Shown: positions 8,412 through 18,042 of the stretch, piece by piece
Layout of the letters: each line of letters opens with the position of its first letter
Numbering within the stretch: the stretch's first letter is position 1
Assembly (NCBI RefSeq): GCF_947496985.1
Contig: NZ_CANMEZ010000004.1
Location: forward strand, 62,001-126,000
Origin: an uncultured Kordia sp.
Lineage (GTDB): Bacteria; Bacteroidota; Bacteroidia; Flavobacteriales; Flavobacteriaceae
Length of the DNA: 64,000 nt
Reading direction: 5' to 3'
Notes under the pieces: generated by a model
What the model saw: only the letters and a program-made list of their open reading frames with translations
Told to the model about the DNA's origin: nothing
Database searches by the model: none
Position numbers and translations under genes: made by a program

Positions 8412-11135
8412 TTACTCTACAATCAACTTCTTTGTTACTGTCTTTTCCTGATCAGTTACTGTAATTAAATACATACCTGTGCTTACGTTATTTAAAGAAA
8501 TGTTCTCTTTAAATGTAGATGTAGCATTGTATTTTTTAGAATGAACTAATCTTCCAGAAATATCGTGTACAGCTACATCAATATTTTCTCCAGATTGAGA
8601 GTTAAATGATAATGAGAACTCTCCTTTGTTCGGATTTGGATATAAAGAGAAGTTTTCTAAAGCAAACTCTTCGTTACTTAAAACAACCGTAGTCACAGTT
8701 GTACATAGCTCGATAGATACTTCATTAACAATTCCTGTGTCTCCACTAAAGAAATCAACAAATACTAGATTCCATGTCCCAGAAGGGTTACTTCCATTAA
8801 ATACATTCAATGGGTTTGCAGGAGCAGCTAATCCTACTGTAGGATTTCCACAAACAATTGCTCCTTCATCATCTTTAAAAGTAATATCAACATCATCATT
8901 AGATCCACAGTTACCACTCCAAACATTTGAGATACTACTACCATTAGGTTCTTGTAATTGCATAAGTATATCACCAACAAAAGTATGTGTCATGTCAACA
9001 CTTACTCTAATGTCAGTAACAGGAGTTGATTCTGTTACCGTAATAGGAACAAAAACAGGGTTACCTGCTGCTGGTTGAGCAACACCATTTCCATCAGGAA
9101 TTGCAGTTGCAATAGGTCCTGTAGTGTATGTATTACAACTCATAGCTGTTGTTACGGTAGCTCCTACAGAGAATGATTTTGAAATAGCAAAGAAAATATT
9201 TCCAACAGCTTCAATTTTAATTCGGCAATAAGGTTCAAATACAAATGGGAATGTAATTGACTGAGAACCATCATTTGCTGTGTTAGCAGCTAATGTAGTT
9301 GGGAATGTAAGTCCACCATCAGTTGATAATAAGATATTTACATTAGAAGTGTTGATTCCATTTGCTGTTGTTCCAGCAACATCCCAAGTAATTGTTGTTG
9401 TAGCTCCTGTTGAAAAGCTTTCATTTGTTGTATCAGGTGCAGTTACTCTAAATGGGCCAGTATTAGCCAATGTAACTGTCATATCGTCTCTATTTGTTTG
9501 TCCTCCATTTGGTGTACCATTGTCTCTTACTGTTAAAGCAAAGTCCATTGTTCTTGCTACACTTGGCATTACTTCCCATGTTGGTGTTAAGTTGTCATCT
9601 AAGATATCACTTAATTGAGGGAATGTACGTTCTCCTGTTGCCATTGGAGAGTATGATCTAAATTGTGGATCAGTTGTACTTGTCGTATTTGGCACACCTG
9701 CAACAAGTCCAACATCTACTTGTTCCCAGCAGTATGATAATGTAGTTCCATTAGCATCAGTTCCCGTTCCAGATAATGTAAAAGCAGTTCCATAAGGAAT
9801 TGTATAGTCATTACCAGCATCTACAACTGGTGCTGTATTTCCATTAGCTGTATTTGAAGAACAAACAGGTGCTTGATTTAATCTAGTCCACATATTATCA
9901 ATACTTATAGCATGGAAATGATCATCACTATTGTTTTGAACGTTATCAGAACCACAAATTCCAGCATATGCCATAATTGTTGTTCCACTACCAGGTTCTA
10001 CAGCTGTTGTAGAACTTCTATTTCCACCAGAACAGTTACCTTGACTTCCGTTAAATGTATGTGGTGCTCCAAATTGGTGTCCCATTTCGTGTGCTACGAA
10101 ATCAATATCAAAAGGATCTCCAACAGGGTTTGGCGAACCAGTAACACCTCTTGCTTTAGCATTACTGAAACAAATACCACCTAAGGAAGCTAATCCACCT
10201 CCACCTGTAGTGAATACGTGTCCTATATCGTAGTTAGCAGTACCAATGTTTGCATCTATAATTACTTGATTTTCACCGATTAATAAATTTGCGTTATCGT
10301 CAGTAAATCCATCATTTTCAGCAAGGAATATAATACTTGTATTATCTACTAAAGTCATTGTTAATGACATGTCTCTTTCAAAAACGGCATTTACTCTAGT
10401 CATTGTTACGTTCATTGCAGCTAATACAGTTGCTCTTTTAACAGCATCTATAGCAGCAGCTTGCCCAGCAGCATTAATATGATAGTTCGCATATTCTTGT
10501 GTACATGATAAAGCTAAACGGAATGTTCTTAACGTACCATCATTTGCATTTTCAGGAGTGAAGCCTCCATTATCATGAGTTCTATTTTCATCAGATGCAG
10601 CATCATCTACCATACATCCAATTTTTTCTTCTAAGCTATTTCCATATAAATTTTCTTTAGCATACATTATATATGTTTGCAAATCTGTTGTCATTGGATC
10701 TATATAGTAAGTTTTTCCAATTGTATGAACCGTAGCATGAAATCCAAAAACTGTTGTAGAAAAACGGATTATAGTACCTGTATTTTCTCTACTTACAGCT
10801 ACATATGATTGAATTTCTGGGTAGTTCGCAGCAAATTCACGGTCCATTACAGAAGCATTGTATACTTCGAAGTTTTCCATTTCTCCATTTGCTACTGGGA
10901 ATTGAACAACAACTTCTGATGGAATATTAAATTCTCTATCAGGAGCATTTGCTAATTCTTGTTTTAAAGCAGCCATGTTTAAATTAAATAAATCATAAGC
11001 TATTGGAGTTGAATTTCTAACAAGTAAGTCAGATTGTTGGACTTTAGTTTCGTCCGCTTGTTGCCAAAAAGATCTTCCTTGCGAAAAACCTAGTATAGGA
11101 ATTAATAATAATATAAAAAAGTAGTTCTTTCTCAT
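8412..11135 (-). CDS. Secreted reprolysin-type zinc metalloprotease with T9SS type A sorting domain
   Basis: The 907-residue precursor has a signal peptide (residues 1-19), a propeptide-like region to about 190, and a metalloprotease domain with the long zinc motif HEMGHQFGAPH near 346-356 and a Met-turn IMAYAG near 388, as in metzincins of the M12B/reprolysin-like group. Immunoglobulin-like regions follow. A proprotein-convertase P-like domain lies at about 700-810 (FVGDILMQLQEPNG, GTWNLVFVDFFSGDTG). The last 75 residues form a T9SS type A sorting domain (LYPNPNKGEFSL, then DISGRLVH, then GMYLITV). It is therefore exported by the gliding-associated type IX system and either released or attached to the surface. 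Substrate is unknown, but protein degradation outside the cell is the normal job of this family. Confidence 0.9.
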   Translation of the reverse strand: MRKNYFFILLLIPILGFSQGRSFWQQADETKVQQSDLLVRNSTPIAYDLFNLNMAALKQELANAPDREFNIPSEVVVQFPVANGEMENFEVYNASVMDREFAANYPEIQSYVAVSRENTGTIIRFSTTVFGFHATVHTIGKTYYIDPMTTDLQTYIMYAKENLYGNSLEEKIGCMVDDAASDENRTHDNGGFTPENANDGTLRTFRLALSCTQEYANYHINAAGQAAAIDAVKRATVLAAMNVTMTRVNAVFERDMSLTMTLVDNTSIIFLAENDGFTDDNANLLIGENQVIIDANIGTANYDIGHVFTTGGGGLASLGGICFSNAKARGVTGSPNPVGDPFDIDFVAHEMGHQFGAPHTFNGSQGNCSGGNRSSTTAVEPGSGTTIMAYAGICGSDNVQNNSDDHFHAISIDNMWTRLNQAPVCSSNTANGNTAPVVDAGNDYTIPYGTAFTLSGTGTDANGTTLSYCWEQVDVGLVAGVPNTTSTTDPQFRSYSPMATGERTFPQLSDILDDNLTPTWEVMPSVARTMDFALTVRDNGTPNGGQTNRDDMTVTLANTGPFRVTAPDTTNESFSTGATTTITWDVAGTTANGINTSNVNILLSTDGGLTFPTTLAANTANDGSQSITFPFVFEPYCRIKIEAVGNIFFAISKSFSVGATVTTAMSCNTYTTGPIATAIPDGNGVAQPAAGNPVFVPITVTESTPVTDIRVSVDMTHTFVGDILMQLQEPNGSSISNVWSGNCGSNDDVDITFKDDEGAIVCGNPTVGLAAPANPLNVFNGSNPSGTWNLVFVDFFSGDTGIVNEVSIELCTTVTTVVLSNEEFALENFSLYPNPNKGEFSLSFNSQSGENIDVAVHDISGRLVHSKKYNATSTFKENISLNNVSTGMYLITVTDQEKTVTKKLIVE

Positions 11136-11258
11136 AATTAAAAGATTGATTTTAGTTTAATAAAAGTGTGGTAAAGTTAATTCTTTTTTTAAAATACCTT
11201 ATAAAAGATTTAACAATTCTCTAAAATAAATGTTAAAATTTAACATAAAGTCAGCTAT

Positions 11259-11969
11259 TTAGTTCCATGCTTTTGCATCTTTGATGGGTATATTCAATAT
11301 AAACATACTGTGAGCAGTAGGTAATGTGATGCCACTTTTTGTAGGTTGCCAATTATCCCAAGTAACATACAAACCACCAATAGGGATAATGCTAACCCAC
11401 ATTTTATAAGCTTTTGGACGATAATTTTTATCTAACAACCACAAATAAGAATCTCCCGGTGTTGTGCCACCACTTTTGTAAGTAACTAATAATCCTGTTT
11501 CATTATCTTCTAAAGAAACGATACTACGTGTTACACCTTTGTCAAATACTTTATGTGGGGCAACAACCCAAAATGAATCATTATGAAAGTATGCAAGTGC
11601 TTTTTCAATATATTTTGAAGCATTTTCAGGAGTCGTTTTAGTACCGTCAACAGAAACAATGCTCATTTTTGGCTCTTTTAAGTTTAAATTTACTTTGACA
11701 GTATCCCAAGAAACTTCCACTTTTTGTTGATCTTTATCCCATATATAATGGTGTGCATCACGAAATGTCCAACTTAGATATCGTGTGTTTTTATATTGCT
11801 CGTGCTGTACAGCGTTAAGTATTTTTGTAGCAAGCGCATCAGCTTCTGGCCCAGAAACTCCTTTTGGTAAAGGTTCATTATATGTAAAGTACACGAAAGC
11901 AAATAGTAATAATACTAAAACAATAATACCTAAAATACCTTTACCTATAATTTTAAATGCTTTTTTCAT
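11259..11969 (-). CDS. Membrane-anchored protein of unknown function
   Basis: The 236-residue product has one N-terminal membrane segment (about residues 9-29) and an extracytoplasmic beta-rich domain with many Trp and Tyr. Repeated strand-like pieces such as YLSWTFRDAHHYIWDKDQQ and GLYVTWDNW are visible. I do not recognise a named family; similar short anchored proteins are common in flavobacteria. It lies 26 bp downstream of the DUF4846 lipoprotein gene on the same strand, so the two are probably one transcript and may work together in the envelope. Confidence 0.6.
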   Translation of the reverse strand: MKKAFKIIGKGILGIIVLVLLLFAFVYFTYNEPLPKGVSGPEADALATKILNAVQHEQYKNTRYLSWTFRDAHHYIWDKDQQKVEVSWDTVKVNLNLKEPKMSIVSVDGTKTTPENASKYIEKALAYFHNDSFWVVAPHKVFDKGVTRSIVSLEDNETGLLVTYKSGGTTPGDSYLWLLDKNYRPKAYKMWVSIIPIGGLYVTWDNWQPTKSGITLPTAHSMFILNIPIKDAKAWN

Positions 11970-11995
11970 TAATTTGGTATTTATAACGGTTAGCT

Positions 11996-12871
11996 TTATT
12001 CTTTAAATCGCCGTAAATCAGTGCTTTCAAAAGTCCATTCAGGTGTGTAAAGTGTTCCTGATTTGGCTTTATACCAAGGACTTAAAGTGGTATTTTTTCT
12101 ATTTACTAAAATTTGAGTCTCTTGTGCAGGCATATAACTTTGTGCTAGCATGAATATTTTTTCTCCTTGTTCATTTACAGCTACATCAATGACAATAACC
12201 GCATGTCCAAATGGTCTTCCTTGCTGAATAAATACATCACCAACTTGAATATCTTTAATGTCTGTTACTTTAGCCAATTCTTTTCGCAACGATGCAGTAT
12301 TTGCATATGCGAAAATATAATTCATGTATTTTCGAAACTTTTTATAGGAATGATCACCTTTTGCATATGTATTGAAATATCTTGGTTTTCCGTCAGATAG
12401 AAAATTAAAGTGAATATCGTTTAACCGTTTTTGCGCAAATAAATATTCACCACGTAATCGCATCACAGCATCTGCGCATTGTTGTAGGTCGCGCGTACCA
12501 ATTTCCATATCAACAACAGAAACGTATACATTACTATTATACTTTTCGCGACCGTCATAATATTTTACAGGACTGTCAAAAGGTTTTAAAGGTAATTTCC
12601 TTAAATATGAACCGAAATGAGTAGCTTCAAGCGGAATTCTTGTGTAATTTCTTGGAGTATTAAAACGAGCTTCAATCGTTTTACCAGTTTTGTTGATTAA
12701 GTTTTCCTCTTCAATCGTATTTTTCTGTACAATAAGTTCACTTGTTTGATTTGAAGTCTGTTTTTGTTCTTTCGCGCAAGCGAAACATAGAATACTAAGA
12801 AAAACGAGCGTTCCTATATTTTTTATCGAATGTTTTGTCAAATTTCGCAATGTATGTTTATTTTTACTCAT
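11996..12871 (-). CDS. DUF4846-family lipoprotein
   Basis: The 291-residue product starts at ATG 12871; the frame extends upstream only to a TTG. It has a lipoprotein signal ending in FLSILCFAC, so it should be anchored to a membrane. The body shows the DUF4846 pattern: GSYLRKLPL near residue 90, YDGREK, DLQQCADAVMRLRGEYL, and a C-terminal stretch with GDVFIQQGRPFGHAVIVIDVA, which resembles a small papain-like or amidase-like fold (Cys is lacking there but His is present). The function of DUF4846 is not established. A neighbouring anchored protein follows on the same strand. Confidence 0.8.
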   Translation of the reverse strand: MSKNKHTLRNLTKHSIKNIGTLVFLSILCFACAKEQKQTSNQTSELIVQKNTIEEENLINKTGKTIEARFNTPRNYTRIPLEATHFGSYLRKLPLKPFDSPVKYYDGREKYNSNVYVSVVDMEIGTRDLQQCADAVMRLRGEYLFAQKRLNDIHFNFLSDGKPRYFNTYAKGDHSYKKFRKYMNYIFAYANTASLRKELAKVTDIKDIQVGDVFIQQGRPFGHAVIVIDVAVNEQGEKIFMLAQSYMPAQETQILVNRKNTTLSPWYKAKSGTLYTPEWTFESTDLRRFKE

Positions 12872-12958
12872 GAATCTCCTTGTGAGAATACTTTGGCTAT
12901 TAAAGCTACAAAATATTATAGGCAATTAATAAATTATTATATATAACTACGAAAAAGA

Positions 12959-13483
12959 ATGAATATTTTAGGAATAAGCTCAAGAATTAAACATCCAGAA
13001 TACGGATTAGGTGTGGTAACTAACGTAACCTCTAAGCATTATTGGGTTACTTTTATTGAAAATGGATTGGAAACAATTGCTATTGATAGCGATTTTGAAG
13101 TAATTGATGCCGTTGAAGATGAAGTTGACAGTGTGAGTTTTTATGAAGTGGAAACAATTCTGCGAAATATGCTTAAAAAATGGTCAGATGTGTCTGAAAT
13201 TATTCCAATTGCTGACAAATGGAAAGGAGGAAAGCTTGTATTGGAACCAGGTGATACCAACTTGAAGGGAAAAGAACTTCCAATTGATGGCTTTTTTCAT
13301 AAAATAGTCATGGTTCGTGATCGTATTCGAGTAATGGAGCAAAAAATAAATTCAAGTAATTTAGACGAACAAGAAAAAATAGATTTACAACAATATATTA
13401 CACGTATATATGGAAGTTTGACCACATTTAATGTATTGTTTAAGAACAAATCACAGCAATTTGTAGGTTCTCGTTCTAAGTAA
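12959..13483 (+). CDS. Cytoplasmic protein with tudor-like N-terminus
   Basis: The 174-residue product starts with RIKHPEYGLGVVTNVTSKHYWVTF, a pattern like the tudor-like C-terminal module of UvrD/PcrA helicases (HPxxGxGxV followed by VxF), which contacts RNA polymerase or nucleic acid. The rest is mostly helical, with an acidic linker around residues 45-58 and a charged helix pair at 105-150. No helicase motif is present. It is a conserved-looking stand-alone protein; a role in nucleic acid binding is inferred only from the N-terminal resemblance. It is followed by a strong terminator. Confidence 0.6.
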   Translation: MNILGISSRIKHPEYGLGVVTNVTSKHYWVTFIENGLETIAIDSDFEVIDAVEDEVDSVSFYEVETILRNMLKKWSDVSEIIPIADKWKGGKLVLEPGDTNLKGKELPIDGFFHKIVMVRDRIRVMEQKINSSNLDEQEKIDLQQYITRIYGSLTTFNVLFKNKSQQFVGSRSK

Positions 13484-13532
13484 TAGTATAGCTTACTAAT
13501 TTTGTTTTAAATTAACATCTAGTACAATAAGA

Positions 13533-13564
13533 AGGAGCAGTTTTCATTGAAAACTGCTCCTTTA
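13533..13564. terminator. Strong bidirectional terminator
   Basis: AGGAGCAGTTTTC and GAAAACTGCTCCT form a perfect 13-bp stem around a 3-base loop (ATT). T-rich sequence follows on the plus strand. It ends the tudor-like gene and, on the minus strand, would have ended the fasciclin gene whose remnant lies just beyond. Confidence 0.85.
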
Positions 13565-13587
13565 TTTGTAAAACTAACCAACATTAA

Positions 13588-13644
13588 TTATGGCATTACA
13601 ACGACGTCGATAACGTGGATTATTCCGTTACTAATGTTGAAAAA
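13588..13644 (-). pseudogene. Remnant of a fasciclin-domain gene (last 18 codons)
   Basis: The minus strand reads FFNISNGIIHVIDVVVMP and then a stop. The NG(V/I)IHVID-x-V-x-(L/M)P ending is the hallmark C-terminus of fasciclin (FAS1) domains. Directly upstream in the same frame are two stop codons, and no upstream FAS1 sequence was recognised before the alkD-like gene. The remnant still sits next to its terminator. This looks like a gene mostly deleted or decayed. Confidence 0.65.
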
Positions 13645-13727
13645 TTACTATTTGAAACAGGTTAAATTAAATCTCAAAATTTATACAGGTTTTACTAATA
13701 TTCTTGGAAGTTCAAAACAAAGCACCT

Positions 13728-14396
13728 TTAAACTAATCTCCGAATCGCTTCTCGTTCGCTCAATTCTTTAAGTTTAGTTGTTTTTACGAAGTTTAAAACA
13801 GCTTCAGGTTGTACTTTTCCATATTCGCGCAAAGCCCAACCAATGGCTTTTTGTATAAAAAATTCTTCTGATTCTTTGTGTAATATACATTGTTTGAATA
13901 ATTCAACTTCGTCCGTTTCGTTTTTATAACTCAATTGGTGCAAAATTGCAGATCTATTCAACCACATATTGTCATTTTCCGAATAATAATCAAGCATTTT
14001 TCGTTTCTGTTCGGGAAACTGCAACAAATACTTGCCAAATACGTGCTTTGCTAAAAAATCAACCGTGTCCCACCAAGAATGTGTAGTAATCATGCGTGTG
14101 AAAAAACGTCCATCTTTTAACTCGTACTTCTTGTTTGAAAATTTTTGATACAATTCCATCGCTGTATAATGATATTCACGCTGTGGCAAATTGTACAGTT
14201 TTGTTACAACTGCACGAATATTTTCTTGTAGAAACGGTTTGTGTTCAGTGGTTAACTCTTTGGTCAATTGCTTGCGAACTGGTGCTTTAATCCCATGAAA
14301 ATGAAACAAATTACGCATATAGACTTGCATCTGCTGTTGATTCCCAACATCTGTATTTGCTGTAAAAACCTCTTGTAATTTTGATACGAATTCCAT
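13728..14396 (-). CDS. DNA alkylation repair protein, AlkD-like
   Basis: The 222-residue all-helical product matches the HEAT-like-repeat DNA glycosylases (AlkD family) that remove bulky or charged alkylated bases. Visible family marks are FHGIKAPVRKQLTKEL (about residues 33-48), a helix with WDTVDFLAKHVFG (about 112-124) containing the Trp-Asp expected for the catalytic region, and the closing segment FFIQKAIGWALREYGKVQPEAV (about 178-199) with conserved Trp and Arg. The ATG at 14396 is the only reasonable start. It stands alone between a decayed fasciclin gene and a divergent membrane-protein gene. Confidence 0.88.
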   Translation of the reverse strand: MEFVSKLQEVFTANTDVGNQQQMQVYMRNLFHFHGIKAPVRKQLTKELTTEHKPFLQENIRAVVTKLYNLPQREYHYTAMELYQKFSNKKYELKDGRFFTRMITTHSWWDTVDFLAKHVFGKYLLQFPEQKRKMLDYYSENDNMWLNRSAILHQLSYKNETDEVELFKQCILHKESEEFFIQKAIGWALREYGKVQPEAVLNFVKTTKLKELSEREAIRRLV

Positions 14397-14564
14397 TAAT
14401 AATATAAATTTTACACTACGTCATTACTTACTTGTTTTATGCTGCCAAAAAAATATCTTAGTTAATAGAATATTAATTTTTAATGTAACAATGCAAAAGT
14501 TGATTCGTCTTCATTTCAAACCAAACCCAAAAAATAAAACTTTAATTGTCAAATAAAAAAGATT

Positions 14565-15461
14565 ATGCTAAAGAATATTCTAAACGCCCTTAAATACTTA
14601 TTAATCTACTATTTGTCTGTAAAAATGATATGTTTTGCTATTCCAAAAATCCTTTTTATGCAATTTAGAATTCCTAATTATAGTTCGTATATCTATCTAG
14701 CGGAAATGTCTAAGTATCAGCATATGTGGTCATTTTTTGGAAGGTCAGAAAATTACAATATTTTTATTGGAATATCAGAGTTTTTAATTGGAGCACTTGT
14801 TTTATTTAAAAGAACTCGATTAATAGCATTACTAATTTCCTTAGGCGTTTGTTTAAATATTTTAGTTTTAAATATTGAGTTTGAAATTATTTTTGCAACC
14901 TCACACATTATCTTAGATTTTGCAATTACGTTAATCTTATTAATTGGTTATAGAAAAGATTTGTATCAATTTTTTATCAAACTAGGTGGTAAATTAGATA
15001 GTACATCAATAAAACCAAAACATAAATTTGCTAAAATATTTCCTGTCGTATTTCTTTTGGTTTTGTCTGTAGGTTACTTTTCTTTTTCATTATATATCAA
15101 ATCTGTTTACATAGGAGATCCTAATGTTATTGGTGCTTATGAAATAAAACAAATTCAATTGAAAGATTCTACCTTTACGCCTAAAAAAGGTAAGCTTGGT
15201 AAACTCCCTATGTTATTTATAGAAAATAATAATCAAATTGTTTTATCTGTTGAAGACACACTGTATATTGGTGCATATCTAGTAGAAAAAGAAAACATTC
15301 ATCTTGGTTTTGAAGGTGCTACAAAATTTGGTTTACAAACACTCAAAGGCACATTAGATTCAATAAGTTTAACAGGCCAAATAAATGATAAAAGTTCAAT
15401 AGATATTTCTTTAGAAAGAATTGATGGTAAGAAAAACTACATTAATGATTTGTATAAATAA
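14565..15461 (+). CDS. DoxX-like membrane protein with extracytoplasmic C-terminal domain
   Basis: The 298-residue product has four to five membrane helices in residues 10-140, arranged much like DoxX/MauE small membrane proteins (KMICFAIPKI, then GISEFLIGALVLFKRTRLIAL). A further helix lies at about 158-180, followed by a soluble domain of about 110 residues rich in beta strands. The DoxX resemblance is from layout and the GxxEFLxGxLxL-type helix only. It stands alone; the 100 bp upstream contain no perfect -7 box. Function is unknown. Confidence 0.6.
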   Translation: MLKNILNALKYLLIYYLSVKMICFAIPKILFMQFRIPNYSSYIYLAEMSKYQHMWSFFGRSENYNIFIGISEFLIGALVLFKRTRLIALLISLGVCLNILVLNIEFEIIFATSHIILDFAITLILLIGYRKDLYQFFIKLGGKLDSTSIKPKHKFAKIFPVVFLLVLSVGYFSFSLYIKSVYIGDPNVIGAYEIKQIQLKDSTFTPKKGKLGKLPMLFIENNNQIVLSVEDTLYIGAYLVEKENIHLGFEGATKFGLQTLKGTLDSISLTGQINDKSSIDISLERIDGKKNYINDLYK

Positions 15462-15685
15462 TTAAAGAATGTGAGTTCTACTTTTACTAAAGTAAAATTT
15501 TGAATCTATTTTTCAAATTAAGTGTTAGGTCCTTAATTTTCATTTCATTATTTCCATTTTTTTTGCTCGCATAAAGAATACGTAATCAGTTTTAGCAAGA
15601 CGAAAAAAAGAACTAAAACCAAAACGACATTGTAACGACAATCAAGCTAAACTATTTAAAAATTTGAATTGTAGATTTATAATGT

Positions 15686-17389
15686 CTAAAATCCAACAGC
15701 TTTATCATCACCTCTTGGGTCTGCGCCACCTTCTAGTTTTCCATCTGGTAATACCAAAACACCTTCTACTTTTCCAATAACGATGCTTTCGCTTACGTCA
15801 ATTGTATAACCAAGTTGTTCCAACTCTTTTTGAATCGTTTCACTAAATCCTCCTGGTTCCATCTTTACAGTATCTGGCAACCACTGATGATGAAATCGTG
15901 GTTGATTGATGGCTTCTTGCATGCCCATATCATATTCATGAACATTTAAAATAGTTTGCAAAACAGACGTAATAATTGTTGATCCACCTGGTGTGCCCAC
16001 AACCATATATAATTTTCCGTTTTTCTCAACAATTGTTGGAGTCATTGAGCTTAACATGCGTTTTTCAGGCGCAATACTATTCGCTTCAGCTCCTATGAGT
16101 CCAAACATATTTGGAATGCCTGGTTTTGCACTAAAATCGTCCATTTCATTATTTAAAAAGAAACCTAACGCTTCACAAAATAATTTTGAGCCATATGCGC
16201 CATTAATTGTGGTTGTTACGGAAACCGCATTTCCAAACTGATCAACGATAGAGTAGTGCGTCGTTTCATCACTTTCTACAATTTCTATGTTTCCATGTGA
16301 AACTTCCGAAGAAGGCGTCGCTTTTTCAAAAGAAAAGGATTGCATGCGTTTATTTAAATATGCCTCACTAAGTAAAGTTTCTATTGGAATGCTTACAAAA
16401 TCAGGATCACCTAAAAAATGACTTCTATCTGCATACGCACGACGTTCTGCTTCTGTAATCAATTGAATAGATTTTTTAGTATTGTGCCCAAATGTGTCTA
16501 AGTCGTATGGTTCAATGGCTTTCATGATTTCAGCCAAACATATTCCTCCACTTGATGGCGGCGACATAGATATTACGCGCAAATCATCATAAGTAAATGT
16601 TACAGGTGTTCGCCATTGTGCTTCATATTTTGCCAAATCTTCCATCGTCATGATGCCACCAGATTTCTGCATGAAATCAACTAGTTTTTGTGCGGTTTCA
16701 CCTTTATAAAATTCGTCACGTCCATTTTGTTGTATGCGTTCTAAGGTTTTTGCAAGTTGAATACGTTTAATGGTATCATTTGCTTTCCAAGCTTTGGCTA
16801 GAAAGAAATTAGAGTCGTTTACTTTTAGGAAGTATTTACGATATTTGCTTAAACGATCTTCTTGTTTTTTGGTTACAATTACTCCTTTCTTTGCCAACGC
16901 AATTACTGGAGTAATGATATCTTTCATCGGTAATTTTCCATATTTGTCATGTGACGCGTAAATTCCAGCAATATTTCCAGGAATTCCTACTGCCATTGCG
17001 CCAAGTGTACTTTTATTAGGAATAATACTATCTGTTTCCGGGTTGATATACATGTTTTTAGTAGCTGCTAAAGGTGCTTTTTCACGAAAATCTAACGCAC
17101 CAATGTTGCCATCTTGTAAGCGGTATACCATAAATCCGCCACCGCCCAAACTTCCTGCATACGGATAGGCAACTGCTAATGCTAATTCCATTCCAGCCAT
17201 GGCATCAAAAGCATTTCCGCCTTGTTGAAGAATTATATTACCAATTTTAGAAACTTCTTCACGTGCAGAAACGACCATTGCATTTTCTGAAACTACACCA
17301 ACAATTTTAGCTTCAGGTTTTTGTGATTGTTCTTTTTTGCAAGAAAAGAGCAATACACTAAAAACGGTAATAAGTATTATGTTTTTCAT
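15686..17389 (-). CDS. ggt: Gamma-glutamyltransferase
   Basis: The enzyme cleaves the gamma-glutamyl bond of glutathione and related compounds and can pass the glutamyl group to amino acids. The 567-residue precursor carries a lipoprotein-type signal (LLFSCKKEQ), so it is exported and probably anchored. It must cut itself into two subunits at the Thr that starts TTHYSIVD near residue 376; this Thr then acts as nucleophile. Other marks are GGNAFDAMAGMELALAV near 57-73, GGGGFMVYR, the SMTPTIV segment, and GTPGGSTIITSV with the second oxyanion glycines. Length is normal. The acpH gene lies 10 bp upstream on the same strand, but a functional link is not evident. Confidence 0.94.
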   Translation of the reverse strand: MKNIILITVFSVLLFSCKKEQSQKPEAKIVGVVSENAMVVSAREEVSKIGNIILQQGGNAFDAMAGMELALAVAYPYAGSLGGGGFMVYRLQDGNIGALDFREKAPLAATKNMYINPETDSIIPNKSTLGAMAVGIPGNIAGIYASHDKYGKLPMKDIITPVIALAKKGVIVTKKQEDRLSKYRKYFLKVNDSNFFLAKAWKANDTIKRIQLAKTLERIQQNGRDEFYKGETAQKLVDFMQKSGGIMTMEDLAKYEAQWRTPVTFTYDDLRVISMSPPSSGGICLAEIMKAIEPYDLDTFGHNTKKSIQLITEAERRAYADRSHFLGDPDFVSIPIETLLSEAYLNKRMQSFSFEKATPSSEVSHGNIEIVESDETTHYSIVDQFGNAVSVTTTINGAYGSKLFCEALGFFLNNEMDDFSAKPGIPNMFGLIGAEANSIAPEKRMLSSMTPTIVEKNGKLYMVVGTPGGSTIITSVLQTILNVHEYDMGMQEAINQPRFHHQWLPDTVKMEPGGFSETIQKELEQLGYTIDVSESIVIGKVEGVLVLPDGKLEGGADPRGDDKAVGF

Positions 17390-17399
17390 GGAGGTATAT

Positions 17400-17984
17400 T
17401 TATAATTCGGTTATTTTTTGTTTGGAAAATTCGATCAATTCATTAAAAAAAGAAGTGAATTCGGCTTCAAATTCATCATAAAATTCTTGAAGTTCTACAA
17501 CAGCTAAATTCATTTTAGAACGGTTTTGCGTACGTCTGTTCATTCCTTCTAAAACCTTTGTAATTCCTTCAATAGAAGCATAACTTACCAACCAATTGTC
17601 ATGAATCATGTGTGGAAGCAGACGTTGTACATTGAGCGGAAGTATGTCAAAATTGTCTTCTAGCAAGTGATAAAAATCATCGACAAACGTTTCAAGTGGA
17701 ATATCGGAATAGGTTTTCCAGTTTTTTGCCAAAAAGTGATCGTACAGAATATCTACAATAACACCACTGTAATGACTGTAGTTTTTGTGTAAACGCCTGG
17801 TGCTTTGACGCACTGTCGGATGCGCATCCGTAAACGTATCAATATGTCTATGTAATAGAATACCACGTTGAATTTGAGCAGGGTAATTTTTATATTTCTT
17901 TCCGCGAATGCTGTCAGCTATAAAATTTCCAATTTTAATTTCGTCGTCATTATGAGAAAGATAAATGTGTGCTAAGAAGTTCAT
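17400..17984 (-). CDS. acpH: Acyl carrier protein phosphodiesterase
   Basis: AcpH removes the phosphopantetheine arm from acyl carrier protein. The 194-residue product has the family start MNFLAHIYLSH, then GNFIADSIRGK (about 18-28), and the metal-binding region GILLHRHIDTFTDAHP (about 42-57) with the expected His and Asp residues of an HD-like helical fold. VDILYDHFLAKNW (about 78-90) is also diagnostic. Length matches the family (about 190-200). It is transcribed away from the acyltransferase gene at 18043 and is followed by ggt after 10 bp. Confidence 0.88.
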   Translation of the reverse strand: MNFLAHIYLSHNDDEIKIGNFIADSIRGKKYKNYPAQIQRGILLHRHIDTFTDAHPTVRQSTRRLHKNYSHYSGVIVDILYDHFLAKNWKTYSDIPLETFVDDFYHLLEDNFDILPLNVQRLLPHMIHDNWLVSYASIEGITKVLEGMNRRTQNRSKMNLAVVELQEFYDEFEAEFTSFFNELIEFSKQKITEL

Positions 17985-18020
17985 TTGTTAAAATTAATAA
18001 GAATATTTTTCTAAGAATAT

Positions 18021-18028
18021 TATATTTG
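18021..18028 (+). promoter_or_regulatory. -7 box of the acyltransferase-glmM operon
   Basis: TATATTTG is a perfect TAnnTTTG box only 15 bp before the TTG start codon at 18043. The transcript should therefore have a leader of under ten bases. No good TTG lies 19 bp upstream. Confidence 0.5.
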
Positions 18029-18042
18029 TAAAAAAAACGTAC

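Noticed and set aside
8626..10184. Plus-strand frames of 90-150 codons inside the metalloprotease gene
   Set aside because: They are antisense shadows of a long well-supported coding sequence with clear domains.
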